Source: an uncultured Algibacter sp. (GTDB taxonomy: Bacteria; Bacteroidota; Bacteroidia; Flavobacteriales; Flavobacteriaceae). From it: a DNA stretch of 64,000 nt. Every line of letters starts with the position of its first letter. Positions within the stretch are counted from its first letter, which is position 1. Where the stretch lies: positions 1-64,000 of the forward strand of contig NZ_CANKXG010000013.1 in the NCBI RefSeq assembly GCF_947487575.1, in the 5' to 3' direction. The notes under the pieces were generated by a model that ran no database searches, was not told the DNA's origin, and saw only the letters and a program-made list of their open reading frames with translations. Position numbers and translations under genes: made by a program. Below, piece after piece: positions 26,382-36,150 of the stretch.

Positions 26382-27533
26382 ATGAAAATTTTAATGGTTT
26401 CAATGTCGTCAATTCATTTTTTCAGATGGACTAATCAACTAAAAGATTCTGGTCATGAGGTATATTGGTTTGATATAAATGATGGTAACAGAAAAGTTGA
26501 TGCTATTTCTTGGGTAAATCAAATTGTAGGTTGGAAACGCATTTGGGATTTCCCAGGACGGTTTTTTATAAAAAAAAGATTTCCGAATCTATATAAAAAA
26601 ATACAGTTTTTTAATGACCGAAAAACATCTAAAGTATTTGAAAAACTTATTCAAGATATAAAACCAGATATAGTGCAAAGCTTTGTTATGTACATGTCTT
26701 GTGTTCCCATTTTGAACGTCATGAAAAAATATCCTGATATAAAATGGATTTATTCTGCTTGGGGAAACGATTTATATTATTATCAAAATGAACCAAAATA
26801 TTTAGAAGGAATACGTAAAACATTACCTCAAATAGATTATTTGTTTACAGATTGTGAGCGCGATTACCACATAGCAAAAAATCATGGTTTTAAAGGCAAA
26901 TATTTAGGAACTTACCCTGGAGGAGGCGGATATGTAATTTCAGATTACGAAAATTTTGTTGAGCCTTTTGAAGTTAGAAAAATAATTTTAATAAAGGGGT
27001 ATCAGCATAAATTTGGACGCTGTAATTTGGTGTTAGATGCTATTTATGAATTAAAAAATTATTTAACTGATTTCGATATTGTGGTATTTTCAGATAACGA
27101 GTTAGTTCGAAAACATATAGAATTTAAAGGGTTTAATTTATGGGGTAATTTTAAATGCACTGGGAAATTGACACATAAAGAATTGCTAAAATTGATGGGG
27201 CAAGCTTATATTTACATTGGTAGTTCTATATCTGATGGTATGCCTAATACATTATTAGAGGCCATAATAATGGGAGCATATCCTATTCAGTCTAACCCTG
27301 GTGGCGCAACTTCTGAAATTATTAATGATGGGCAAAATGGTACTTTAATTCATAATAGTGAAGATGTTTCAGAAATTAAAAATAAAATAGAATTTGCCAT
27401 AAATAATGAGCCTCTATTGGAAGAAGCTTTTAAACTCAACAGAAAATTGCGTCATACTTTGGAGTATTCTACAATTAAAAATAGAGTTTTAAAAAAATAT
27501 AATGAACTAGAGCATAACACTATTAATTTATAA
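26382..27533 (+). CDS. Family 4 glycosyltransferase
   Basis: A 383-residue GT-B enzyme. The N-terminal domain begins MKILMVSMSSIHFFRWTNQL. The C-terminal donor-binding site is SDGMPNTLLEAIIMGAYPIQ, the GT4 E-x7-E motif in slightly varied form, followed by GGATSEII. It lies 16 bases after the previous gene and 13 before the next. It probably adds one residue of the repeat unit, of unknown identity. Confidence 0.87.
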   Translation: MKILMVSMSSIHFFRWTNQLKDSGHEVYWFDINDGNRKVDAISWVNQIVGWKRIWDFPGRFFIKKRFPNLYKKIQFFNDRKTSKVFEKLIQDIKPDIVQSFVMYMSCVPILNVMKKYPDIKWIYSAWGNDLYYYQNEPKYLEGIRKTLPQIDYLFTDCERDYHIAKNHGFKGKYLGTYPGGGGYVISDYENFVEPFEVRKIILIKGYQHKFGRCNLVLDAIYELKNYLTDFDIVVFSDNELVRKHIEFKGFNLWGNFKCTGKLTHKELLKLMGQAYIYIGSSISDGMPNTLLEAIIMGAYPIQSNPGGATSEIINDGQNGTLIHNSEDVSEIKNKIEFAINNEPLLEEAFKLNRKLRHTLEYSTIKNRVLKKYNELEHNTINL

Positions 27534-27546
27534 TTCGTAATACAAA

Positions 27547-28425
27547 ATGGGGCTTACAAAAAATATGTGCGAATTAATTTTAAGTGCAAAACTTAAAAGG
27601 CATATTAACTTAGGTAAATTAATTATGGTGGGGCGTCAAAACCTGCATTTAAGTCAAGAACAATTAGGGGTAAGCTTAAAGAAGTTTGGATATGCTATTA
27701 ATAATATTTCTAAAATATTAAATAAGGATAATACTTTTGCAGATGCTTTTTTTGAAGAAATAGGAGGAAAAGAAATTCATTCTATTGATGCTTCAGATTA
27801 TGAAGATGCAACTATAATTCATGATTTAAATGAGCCGCTTAAGAATAAGCACAAAAACCAATATTCACTTGTGCTTGATTCAGGAACTTTGGAGCATGTT
27901 TTTAATTTCCCTCAAGCCATAAAAAATTGTATGGAATTGACTCAAATTGGTGGGCATTTCATGGGCATTTATCCTTGTAACAATTTTTTTGGACATGGTT
28001 TTTATCAATTTAGCTCAGAACTTTTTTATAGAGTTTTAAGTAAAGAAAATGGGTTTCAAATAATTGATGTTGTAATTTTTGTTGATGAAATGGGTACCAC
28101 GTTTTATAATGTACCCGATACAAGTGAAAAACATCAAAGAATTCAATTTGTAAATACCAAGCCAGTTTATATATATGTATTAGCCAAAAGGCTGGAAGAA
28201 ACTAAAATGTTTGAACATCAACCTTTGCAAATGGATTATGAGCAATTAAAATGGAAAGGAAAGCGGGAGAGTTTAAAAAAACAGACAAAACAAAAACCTT
28301 TTAAACACTATATTCCAGTATACTTAAGAAATATTTTAAAAGCTATATTTAATAAATCAAAACAACCCGATAGTATTCATTTTAAAAAGTCTTACTTTTC
28401 GGTTTATAATTTGAAATCTGATTAA
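27547..28425 (+). CDS. Methyltransferase-like protein lacking a clear motif I
   Basis: A 292-residue protein. The middle (SLVLDSGTLEHVFNFPQAIKNCMELTQIGG-type segment, about residues 105-140) matches the post-I to motif III part of class I methyltransferases (a degenerate GTLEHV, then a Gly-rich turn). The first beta strand, however, lacks a GxGxG loop: IHSIDASDYEDATIIHDLN stands where motif I and II would be. It may bind SAM in an altered way or act as a non-catalytic partner. Its location among transferases suggests sugar modification. The call is tentative. Confidence 0.55.
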   Translation: MGLTKNMCELILSAKLKRHINLGKLIMVGRQNLHLSQEQLGVSLKKFGYAINNISKILNKDNTFADAFFEEIGGKEIHSIDASDYEDATIIHDLNEPLKNKHKNQYSLVLDSGTLEHVFNFPQAIKNCMELTQIGGHFMGIYPCNNFFGHGFYQFSSELFYRVLSKENGFQIIDVVIFVDEMGTTFYNVPDTSEKHQRIQFVNTKPVYIYVLAKRLEETKMFEHQPLQMDYEQLKWKGKRESLKKQTKQKPFKHYIPVYLRNILKAIFNKSKQPDSIHFKKSYFSVYNLKSD

Positions 28426-28437
28426 TAAATTTTTAAA

Positions 28438-29529
28438 ATGAATCCTGCTTATACAATCTTATTCGCTTATAGAAATAGAGACCCAAATAGGGTTAAGCTA
28501 TCTTTGCTATCACTAAAAAAGCAAAAGCGAATAAATTTTGAAGTCGTTTTTATAGATTATGGTAGTACGCTCGATTATTCTAAAAACATAAGCGAGGTAG
28601 TCGGGAATTTTGAATTTTCAACCTATTGCTATATTGGTCATAAGGGCTTATTGTGGAATAAAAGCAAGGCTCTTAACTACGGAATTACTAAATCTAAAAC
28701 TGATACTATTTTTATAGCAGATGTAGATGTGCTAGTTGCTCCCAGTTTTTCAGTTGTTATAGAATCGTTAATAAAACCAAATCAGTTTTCCTTATTTAAA
28801 ATAGGTTATTTGCCAGAAAGTATTTCTTCAGATACTATTGAAAAATCAAGTTTTGAGGAGTTAAAACCAAAGCATTACGGAGACACTTTTGGTATAGGTT
28901 TATTCCCTAAAAAAGCTTTAGAAAAAGTCAATGGCTTAGACGAGTTTTTTCATTTTTATGGTTCTGAAGATGAAGATTTAAATTTTAGATTAACAACCGC
29001 TGGTTATAATATGAATAGATGTGAATCAAATTTATTATTGCACCAATGGCATGAGAGATACCCTCAAAAAGCTAAAGAAGAATTGACAATAACACCTCGT
29101 TTGTCAAATATTCAGCGTATAAATCAAAGACATTTTTTAAGACATAAAGAAAATCAAGAATTTACATTAGGTGAAGTAGAAAATAGAAAGTACTACACAA
29201 AGTCAGATTTCGAAATTCTTAAAAACCCTTCAAAAATAATTGAAATAGATAATATTGAGGCAAAGGTTATTCATGTTTTGAATTATGAACTAAGAACTAT
29301 TAAAGGTGATATTGCTCAAATTGTATTCAAAGAATCTACATACTATAATTCTTCAAAATACAAAGTTAAATCAGTTCTTAATAAACAGTCGCAGCCCTAT
29401 TTATCAATGAAACAAGTGAATGATTTGGTATTACAAAAAGTGCTTTTCGATTATAGAAACCATAATTATATTTATGAAGTTTCTAAAGACCTAAAGATTA
29501 TTGAATTCACTATAGATTTAAGGAATTAA
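28438..29529 (+). CDS. Family 2 glycosyltransferase with extra C-terminal domain
   Basis: A 363-residue protein. The GT-A domain covers about residues 1-235: YTILFAYRNRDPNRVKLSLLS, IDYGST, metal-binding IADVDV, and acceptor motif FHFYGSEDEDLNFRL, close to the galactosyltransferase C-terminal pattern. About 120 further residues, rich in Lys and beta-branched residues, form an unassigned domain. Its stop overlaps the next ATG by one base. Confidence 0.82.
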   Translation: MNPAYTILFAYRNRDPNRVKLSLLSLKKQKRINFEVVFIDYGSTLDYSKNISEVVGNFEFSTYCYIGHKGLLWNKSKALNYGITKSKTDTIFIADVDVLVAPSFSVVIESLIKPNQFSLFKIGYLPESISSDTIEKSSFEELKPKHYGDTFGIGLFPKKALEKVNGLDEFFHFYGSEDEDLNFRLTTAGYNMNRCESNLLLHQWHERYPQKAKEELTITPRLSNIQRINQRHFLRHKENQEFTLGEVENRKYYTKSDFEILKNPSKIIEIDNIEAKVIHVLNYELRTIKGDIAQIVFKESTYYNSSKYKVKSVLNKQSQPYLSMKQVNDLVLQKVLFDYRNHNYIYEVSKDLKIIEFTIDLRN

Positions 29530-30347
29530 TGATTAACCGTAAAAAAATACGATTGTTTTGGTGGAGTGAATCTCTACTTATGGGGAAAGCTAAAGAGAAT
29601 TATGGAGACGTTTTAGGTAAATATTTAGTCGAAAAAATATCAAATAAAAAAGTGGTTTTTTCACAACCCAAAAAATTTAGTATCCTTGATTTTTGGCAGC
29701 CTATTTATGTTACGGCAGGAAGTATTTTGGCGCATGTCAATAAAAAATGTATAGTTTGGGGTAGTGGAATTATTAATCAAAACCAAATAGTAAAAGCAGC
29801 GAAATTTTTGGCAGTCAGAGGGCCAGAAACTAGAAGGGTCTTAATGAGTCAAGGTTATGATGTACCAGAAGTATATGGGGACCCCGCGTTGCTTTTACCA
29901 AATTACTATAATCCTAAAGTAGATAAAAGCTATACATTTGGTATTATACCTCATTATGTTGATTACGCATTTGTTAAAAATAAATTTGGTCATTTAAAAG
30001 ATGTTTTGATTATTGATTTAATGACTAATAGTATTGAAGACACAACAGGTCAGATACTACAATGCAAGTATGTTATGTCCTCATCTTTACATGGAATTAT
30101 AGTTTCTCATGCTTATCAAATACCAGCGTTATGGATTAAGTTTTCAGATAGGCTTTTTGGTGATAATATTAAGTTTAAAGATTATTTTAAATCCGTAGCA
30201 ATAGAACCGTATACCCCGCTTGGAATTGAATCATTTAACGCTAATGAAGATACTGAAAAGTTATTCAAAAAAGATGAAGCACTTCCAGATCATAATGTAG
30301 TTAATTATCTTAAGATAGGCTTAATAGAAGCTTGTCCGTTTAAGTAA
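29529..30347 (+). CDS. Polysaccharide pyruvyl transferase family protein
   Basis: A 272-residue protein of the PS_pyruv_trans family, which moves enolpyruvate from PEP to form ketals on glycans. Typical features are NYGDVLGKYLVEK near the N-terminus, VWGSGIINQ, LAVRGPETRRVLMSQGY and MSSSLHGIIVSHAYQIPAL, the last containing the conserved Ser-x-H-G motif. It would add a negatively charged pyruvate ketal to a repeat-unit sugar. Some family members act on other substrates, so the exact reaction is inferred. Confidence 0.85.
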   Translation: MINRKKIRLFWWSESLLMGKAKENYGDVLGKYLVEKISNKKVVFSQPKKFSILDFWQPIYVTAGSILAHVNKKCIVWGSGIINQNQIVKAAKFLAVRGPETRRVLMSQGYDVPEVYGDPALLLPNYYNPKVDKSYTFGIIPHYVDYAFVKNKFGHLKDVLIIDLMTNSIEDTTGQILQCKYVMSSSLHGIIVSHAYQIPALWIKFSDRLFGDNIKFKDYFKSVAIEPYTPLGIESFNANEDTEKLFKKDEALPDHNVVNYLKIGLIEACPFK

Positions 30348-30436
30348 GTAAAATATGTATAACTAAAGCTGTTTTCCTTTTATTTCATTCAGATAAATTA
30401 TTAAATTGCCATATCTCAAATGAATAGTTGGATAGT

Positions 30437-31435
30437 ATGAGTTTAATAATAGCTGAAATTGGTCAAGCACATAATGGGAGTATTGATAGTGCTCATAGTT
30501 ATATAGATGCTTTGGCAAAAACTGGAGTGGATGCTGTTAAATTTCAGACCCATATTGCAGATGCAGAAAGTAGTATTTACGAACCATTTCGAATAAAATT
30601 TTCAGATCAAGATGCAACTCGTTTTGATTATTGGAAACGTATGGAATTCTCACTTAATGAATGGAAAGATTTAAAAAAGCACTGTGATGATGTTGGGCTA
30701 GAATTTATGAGTTCGCCATTTAGTAACGCAGCTGTAGATTTGTTAGAGCAGGTTGGTGTTAAGCGTTACAAAATAGGTTCAGGAGAGGTTACTAATTTTT
30801 TGCTTTTAGAACGAATTTCGCAAACAAAAAAGCCTGTTATTTTATCATCTGGAATGAGTTCTTTTATAGAACTTGATGCTGCAGTAAATTTTTTAAAAGA
30901 GAAACATATCGAAACTTCAGTTTTGCAATGTACAACGGCATATCCTACACAACCAGAAGAATATGGGTTGAATGTAATAACAGAATTGAAAGAGCGTTAC
31001 AACATTCCTGTTGGATTTTCTGATCATTCTGCTAAAATTGAAACTTGTGTAGCAGCTTTTGCTCTTGGAGCAGAAATATTAGAATTTCACGCGGTTTTAA
31101 ATAGGCAGGTTTTTGGTCCAGACACGACATCTTCATTAACCATTCAAGAAATAGAAGTGCTTGTAAAAGCGCTTAGAAATATAGAAATTGCAAATCAATT
31201 TAACATTGATAAAAATGATACTAGCAAATTTTCGGAATTGAAAGTAATTTTTGAAAAATCACTTGCAGTAAATAAAGATTTAGATAAAGGACATATTATT
31301 GAGTTTGAAGATTTGGAAGCTAAAAAACCAGCTAATAAGGGAATGAAAGCATCAGAATTTAGGCGTGTTATAGGAACTCGACTTAATAGAGATATGGTAC
31401 AATGGGAATTTTTAAATAATGAAGATATAGCATAA
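30437..31435 (+). CDS. neuB: Nonulosonic acid synthase (NeuB family)
   Basis: Condenses PEP with a 6-carbon N-acylated mannose-type sugar to form a nine-carbon sialic-acid-like acid. The N-terminal TIM barrel shows IAEIGQAHNGSIDSA, VDAVKFQTH, YKIGSGEVTN, LSSGMSS and VGFSDHSAKIETCVAA. The C-terminal SAF (antifreeze-like) domain is near residues 270-330. ATG at 30437 is preferred over TTG at 30428. Neu5Ac, legionaminate and pseudaminate synthases are hard to separate by eye. The adjacent neuC and neuA favour Neu5Ac or a legionaminate-like acid. An 80-base gap precedes the gene, so an internal promoter is possible. Confidence 0.93.
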   Translation: MSLIIAEIGQAHNGSIDSAHSYIDALAKTGVDAVKFQTHIADAESSIYEPFRIKFSDQDATRFDYWKRMEFSLNEWKDLKKHCDDVGLEFMSSPFSNAAVDLLEQVGVKRYKIGSGEVTNFLLLERISQTKKPVILSSGMSSFIELDAAVNFLKEKHIETSVLQCTTAYPTQPEEYGLNVITELKERYNIPVGFSDHSAKIETCVAAFALGAEILEFHAVLNRQVFGPDTTSSLTIQEIEVLVKALRNIEIANQFNIDKNDTSKFSELKVIFEKSLAVNKDLDKGHIIEFEDLEAKKPANKGMKASEFRRVIGTRLNRDMVQWEFLNNEDIA

Positions 31436-32595
31436 TGGCAAAACGAAAAATATGTGTTGTAGTTACAGCAAGACCTTCATATAGCAGGATAAAAACGGCC
31501 TTAACTGCCATTAAAAAACATCCTGATTTGGAATTGCAACTGGTCATTGCTGGTTCTGCATTATTAGATCGTTATGGTAATGCCGTTGACTATATAAAAA
31601 AAGATGGATTTAATATAGATGCCAAGGTTTTTATGGTGTTAGAGGGTGAAAATAAAACCTCTATGGCAAAAACTACCGGTCTAGGTGTTATGGAGTTGGC
31701 AACTGTTTTCTATAATTTAAATCCAGATGCTGTGGTTACTATTGCAGACCGTTTTGAAACTATTGCAACGTCTATTGCTGCGGCTTATCAAAACATTCCA
31801 TTAATACATATTCAAGGGGGAGAAGTTACGGGTAATATAGATGAAAAAGTAAGACATGCTAATACTAAATTAGCAGATATCCATTTGGTGGCGTCTAATG
31901 ATGCAGAAGCGCGTTTGCTAAAAATGGGAGAGGATGCCGATTATATATTTAACACAGGTTGTCCATCAATAGATATTGCAAGCGAGGTCAAAAAATCTCC
32001 TGAATTAGGTTTTAACCCAATTGAAAAATATGGTGGTGTAGGAAAGGATATAGATTGGGAAAAAGGGTATTTAGTAGTTATGCAACATCCTGTAACTACA
32101 GAGTATGATGAAGCTAGATTGCATGTCACAACAACTTTAAAAGTTGTACACGAATTAGGGATTCCAACATTTTGGTTTTGGCCTAATGTAGATGCGGGGG
32201 CGGATGGAACTTCAAACGGAATTAGATCATATCGCGAAATACACCAACCAGAGAATATTCACTTTTTTAAGAATATGATTCCTGAAGATTTTTTAAGATT
32301 GTTAGTGAATAGTAGGTGTCTTGTCGGTAATTCAAGCGTGGGTATTAGGGAGTGTGTTTTTTTAGGAGTTCCAGTTGTAAATATCGGGACAAGACAAAAC
32401 GGAAGAGCAAGAGGCGAAAATGTAATTGATGTATCTTACGACAGCGAAGCTATTAAAAAAGGAATCAATAACAGATTAAAAAATTCTGATGTTATTAATA
32501 AAAGTACCATTTATGGTGAAGGGAATTCCGGAGAAAAAATAGCTAATATTTTAGCCGACGTTAAACTTCGTTTTCATAAAACCATCTCATATTAA
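31435..32595 (+). CDS. neuC: UDP-sugar hydrolysing 2-epimerase (NeuC family)
   Basis: A GT-B-fold enzyme of 386 residues that releases a ManNAc-type sugar from a UDP-GlcNAc-type donor, supplying NeuB. Motifs are VVVTARPSYSRIKTAL, VVTIADRFETIATSIAA, HIQGGEVTGNIDEKVRHA and LVGNSSVGIRECVFLGVPVVNIG. LegG proteins, which use UDP-diacetylbacillosamine, are close relatives, and no bacillosamine genes occur in the window. ManNAc for Neu5Ac is the simpler reading but is not proven. One-base overlaps with both neighbours indicate coupled translation. Confidence 0.92.
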   Translation: MAKRKICVVVTARPSYSRIKTALTAIKKHPDLELQLVIAGSALLDRYGNAVDYIKKDGFNIDAKVFMVLEGENKTSMAKTTGLGVMELATVFYNLNPDAVVTIADRFETIATSIAAAYQNIPLIHIQGGEVTGNIDEKVRHANTKLADIHLVASNDAEARLLKMGEDADYIFNTGCPSIDIASEVKKSPELGFNPIEKYGGVGKDIDWEKGYLVVMQHPVTTEYDEARLHVTTTLKVVHELGIPTFWFWPNVDAGADGTSNGIRSYREIHQPENIHFFKNMIPEDFLRLLVNSRCLVGNSSVGIRECVFLGVPVVNIGTRQNGRARGENVIDVSYDSEAIKKGINNRLKNSDVINKSTIYGEGNSGEKIANILADVKLRFHKTISY

Positions 32596-33293
32596 TGAAT
32601 ATTTTAGGCATTATACCTGCAAGAGGAGGCTCTAAAACCGTACCAGGCAAAAACATAAAGCTATTAGCTGGTAAGCCACTTTTGCAATATACTGTGGATG
32701 TTGCTAAAGCATCAAAACACCTGACCAAATTAATTTTAAGTTCTGATGATGATAGAATTATAAGCATTGCCAATCAGTTGAAATTAGAGGTGCCCTTTAA
32801 AAGGCCTTCAGATTTAGCACAAGATAAATCGCCAACCTTACCAGTTATTCAGCATGCCCTAAATTTTTACAAAGATCAGGGGATTTATTTTGATGCGGTT
32901 TGCCTATTACAAGTTACAAGTCCTTTTAAAACTACGGAGTTTATAGATAATGCCATTAAAAAGTTTATTGAAAGTAAAGCAGATGCCTTGGTATCGGTTA
33001 AAAAAGTACCAGATGAATACAATCCGCATTGGACATTTAAAGCAAACGATAATGACTGTTTAGAACTTTCAACAGGCGAAGAAAAAATTATTTCAAGACG
33101 ACAAGATTTACCTATTGCATATCATAGAGACGGTATTATTTATTTAACAAAAACCAAAGTGCTTTTAGAACAAAATTCACTTTATGGCAAGACTTTGACT
33201 TATATAGAATCGCCTTTAGATAGCAATATTAATATTGATACTTTTGATGATTGGAATCAAGCTGAAGATTATTTAAAAAACAATAAACTATAG
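32595..33293 (+). CDS. neuA: CMP-nonulosonate cytidylyltransferase (NeuA family)
   Basis: Activates the nonulosonic acid as its CMP derivative. The N-terminal CTP-binding loop is IIPARGGSKTVPGKNIKLL, with Thr where most members have a Gly or Ser. LLQVTSPFKTTEFIDNA and YHRDGIIYLTKT follow. The 232-residue length matches single-domain NeuA/LegF enzymes without the esterase extension. It directly follows neuC with a 1-base overlap, completing a NeuB-NeuC-NeuA route from UDP-GlcNAc-type sugar to CMP-donor. Confidence 0.93.
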   Translation: MNILGIIPARGGSKTVPGKNIKLLAGKPLLQYTVDVAKASKHLTKLILSSDDDRIISIANQLKLEVPFKRPSDLAQDKSPTLPVIQHALNFYKDQGIYFDAVCLLQVTSPFKTTEFIDNAIKKFIESKADALVSVKKVPDEYNPHWTFKANDNDCLELSTGEEKIISRRQDLPIAYHRDGIIYLTKTKVLLEQNSLYGKTLTYIESPLDSNINIDTFDDWNQAEDYLKNNKL

Positions 33294-33297
33294 TTTA

Positions 33298-34698
33298 GTG
33301 CCTAACTCTAAAAAGAAAATATTAATTTTAATAACTGACGGAGTTAGTTTAAGGAACTTTGCTTATACAAGTTTTTATAAGAAGGGATTAGAAAATAATT
33401 ATGATGTTGTTTTTTGGAATAATACACCATTCAATTTAAGTGATTTAGGCATAAATCATATCCCACTTACTAATTCTCGATTACATAAATACACTACAAT
33501 TCTTAAGAATGTTCGTAAACGTGTAGAACTTAATTGCTACAGGAAACGTTTTGATGACACTATTTATTCAAAATATTCATTTCCATTGCCTATTAATAAT
33601 TTTAAAAATATAATTAAAAGTATTATAACTAAAATTTTAATTATTCTATTCAATTCAGAAAAAGGATTGACATTTATTAGAAATCAAATTAATAGATTAG
33701 AATCGAGTACAGGCTATTATCAATCTTGTAAAACGCTATTAGAATCTCATAAGCCAGATATTGTTTATTCTACTAGTCAGCGTTCAGCTTTAGCTATAGC
33801 ACCTATATTAGCCTCAAAAGCATTAAATATTCCAACTATAGGGTTTGTTTACTCGTGGGATAATGTACCAAAAGCAACTTTGGATGTCGTTACAGATTTT
33901 TATCATGTATGGAGTAATTACATGAAGGGTGAGCTTTTAAAATATCAGCTATTCGTTAAAAACAAACAAGTTACAGTTACTGGAACTCCACAATTCGAAC
34001 CTCATTTCAATAACGATGAAATACTTTCTAAGGAAGAACTTTTTAAAACCTATAGTCTAGATTTCGGTAAAACATATTTATGTTACAGCGGAGATGATGT
34101 TACAACATCTCCAAAAGACCCTTTGTATTTAAGGGATGTTGCACTAGCAATTAGAAAACTAAATACCGAAGGACATAACTTAGGATTGATTTTTAGAAGA
34201 TGCCCAGTTGATATATCAAATAGATATGACTCTGTAATAAACGAATTTAAGGATATTATAACTCCTATTGAACCAATTTGGAGAACAGAAGGGCAAGTTT
34301 GGAATACCATTTTGCCAACGGTTGAAGATTCTGTATTGTTGGCGTCTTTAGCGGTATACTCGGATATTGTTATAAATTTAGGGTCTTCTATGGTTTTTGA
34401 TTTTGCTATACATGGTAAGCCTTGTATGTTTATGAATTATAATTATTTTAATACTGAAGAAAAACCAGAAGAGGGTGTTTATGTGTATGATTATGTGCAT
34501 TTTAGGTCTAAACCTTCAGAAGATGCTGTAGTTTGGTTAAATCATCCAAATGAAATTTCAGAAAAAATTGAAAATCTATTAAATGATTCAGGTAAAACTA
34601 TTAGTGCTGCAAAGGCATGGTTTAATGTTATAAATAAACAACCCGCAAATTTAGCTTCAAGTTCTATTTGGAAAGAGATAAATGCAATTAACAAATAA
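33298..34698 (+). CDS. Putative GT-B glycosyltransferase after neuA
   Basis: A 466-residue soluble protein with a GT-B-like layout: N-terminal KKILILITDGVSLRNFAYTSFYKKGL, SWDNVPKATLDVVTDFYHVWSNYMK before the domain boundary, and a C-terminal LGSSMVFDFAIHGKPCMFMNY segment that resembles the donor site of CDP-glycerophosphotransferase or GT-B enzymes. It does not match the sialyltransferase families I know (GT38, GT42, GT52, GT80). GTG at 33298, 4 bases after neuA, suggests it uses the CMP-sugar. That is inference from position. Confidence 0.6.
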   Translation: MPNSKKKILILITDGVSLRNFAYTSFYKKGLENNYDVVFWNNTPFNLSDLGINHIPLTNSRLHKYTTILKNVRKRVELNCYRKRFDDTIYSKYSFPLPINNFKNIIKSIITKILIILFNSEKGLTFIRNQINRLESSTGYYQSCKTLLESHKPDIVYSTSQRSALAIAPILASKALNIPTIGFVYSWDNVPKATLDVVTDFYHVWSNYMKGELLKYQLFVKNKQVTVTGTPQFEPHFNNDEILSKEELFKTYSLDFGKTYLCYSGDDVTTSPKDPLYLRDVALAIRKLNTEGHNLGLIFRRCPVDISNRYDSVINEFKDIITPIEPIWRTEGQVWNTILPTVEDSVLLASLAVYSDIVINLGSSMVFDFAIHGKPCMFMNYNYFNTEEKPEEGVYVYDYVHFRSKPSEDAVVWLNHPNEISEKIENLLNDSGKTISAAKAWFNVINKQPANLASSSIWKEINAINK

Positions 34699-34716
34699 TA
34701 AAATTCAAGCTAAAGT

Positions 34717-36150
34717 ATGTTTTTTAACTCTATTGCTTTTTTAATATTTCTTCCTACTGTATTTTTCTTGTATTGGTTTTTGTTAAAAAAAAGCCTTAAG
34801 CTTCAAAACATTCTTTTATTAATTGCTAGTTATTTTTTTTATGGCTGGTGGGACTATCGTTTTTTATTGCTTATCGCTTTGAGTACTGTTATTGATTATG
34901 CTATTGGTTTAAAATTGCGAGATGAAACGGTTGACAAAAAGCGGAAATACTTATTAGCTGTAAGTTTAGTTTTTAATTTAGGCATGTTAGGCTTTTTTAA
35001 ATACTATAATTTTTTTGTTGAAAGCTGGATTGATTCATGGTCATTATTAGGTGTTGAAATGCATGCATCCACAATGCAAATTGTACTTCCTGTGGGTATC
35101 TCTTTTTATACATTTCAAACCTTGAGTTATACTATAGATATTTACCGAAAAAAGCTAACACCAACTACTAACGTTGTGAATTTTGCAACTTTTGTGGCGT
35201 TCTTTCCGCAGTTGGTTGCTGGCCCTATTGAAAGAGCAACAAACCTCTTGCCTCAGTTTTCAATAAAAAGGACCTTTAACTTAGAACACGCAAAATCAGG
35301 AATTCATTTAATTATTTGGGGGCTGTTTAAGAAAATAGTAATTGCCGATAATTGTGCGACTTACGTGAATACCATTTTCGATAATTATCAAGAGTTAAAT
35401 ACTTTGACATTAGTCATAGGAGTCGTGTATTTTGCTTTTCAAATTTATGGTGATTTTTCTGGATATAGCGATATAGCCATTGGAACAGCACGACTCTTTG
35501 GATTTGAATTGATGCAGAATTTTAACTACCCGTATTTTTCTAGAGACGTCGGAGAATTTTGGAGAAGGTGGCATATTTCACTCTCAACTTGGTTTAGAGA
35601 TTATTTATACATTCCAATGGGAGGTTCTAGAACAATTAAAAGCAAGCAAATTAGAAATGTATTTATTGTTTTTTTGGTAAGTGGGTTTTGGCACGGAGCA
35701 AACTGGACATTTATAATTTGGGGTGCATTGCACGCTCTGTTTTTTATTCCATTATTGTTAAGGAAAAAGAATAGAAAAAACTTAAATCAAGTTTCAGAAC
35801 ACAGTATTTTGCCTTCATTTCGAGAATTACTAGAAATGTTATCAACTTTTGCATTAGTAGCATTAGCCTGGGTGTTTTTTAGGGCTAATAATATTTTAGA
35901 GGCATGTAATTATATTAAGCGATTAATAACTAATTTAAATTTTAATATAGAATATTTAAGTATTGAAAATTATAGTTTAGAAATGTTGCTTCTTATAACT
36001 ATATTTATAGGAATTGAATGGTTTCATAAACAAAATGAACATCCTTTTTCAGGGTCATATAAATGGTTTAAGATTATTGGTATTTTATTAATGATTTTGA
36101 CTTTGGGTGTATATTCTAACCATCAAGAATTTATTTATTTCCAATTTTAA
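34717..36150 (+). CDS. MBOAT family O-acyltransferase (AlgI-like)
   Basis: A 477-residue polytopic membrane protein with about ten hydrophobic segments. AlgI/DltB-type signatures are clear: YFFYGWWDYRFLLLI, LPVGISFYTFQTLSYTIDIYR, FVAFFPQLVAGPIERA, GDFSGYSDIAIGTARLFGF, WRRWHISLSTWFRDYLYIP and GFWHGANWTFIIWG containing the catalytic His. Such proteins carry acyl groups, usually acetyl, across the membrane for transfer to a glycan. The next gene encodes an SGNH-like partner, and the two overlap by one base. Confidence 0.95.
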   Translation: MFFNSIAFLIFLPTVFFLYWFLLKKSLKLQNILLLIASYFFYGWWDYRFLLLIALSTVIDYAIGLKLRDETVDKKRKYLLAVSLVFNLGMLGFFKYYNFFVESWIDSWSLLGVEMHASTMQIVLPVGISFYTFQTLSYTIDIYRKKLTPTTNVVNFATFVAFFPQLVAGPIERATNLLPQFSIKRTFNLEHAKSGIHLIIWGLFKKIVIADNCATYVNTIFDNYQELNTLTLVIGVVYFAFQIYGDFSGYSDIAIGTARLFGFELMQNFNYPYFSRDVGEFWRRWHISLSTWFRDYLYIPMGGSRTIKSKQIRNVFIVFLVSGFWHGANWTFIIWGALHALFFIPLLLRKKNRKNLNQVSEHSILPSFRELLEMLSTFALVALAWVFFRANNILEACNYIKRLITNLNFNIEYLSIENYSLEMLLLITIFIGIEWFHKQNEHPFSGSYKWFKIIGILLMILTLGVYSNHQEFIYFQF

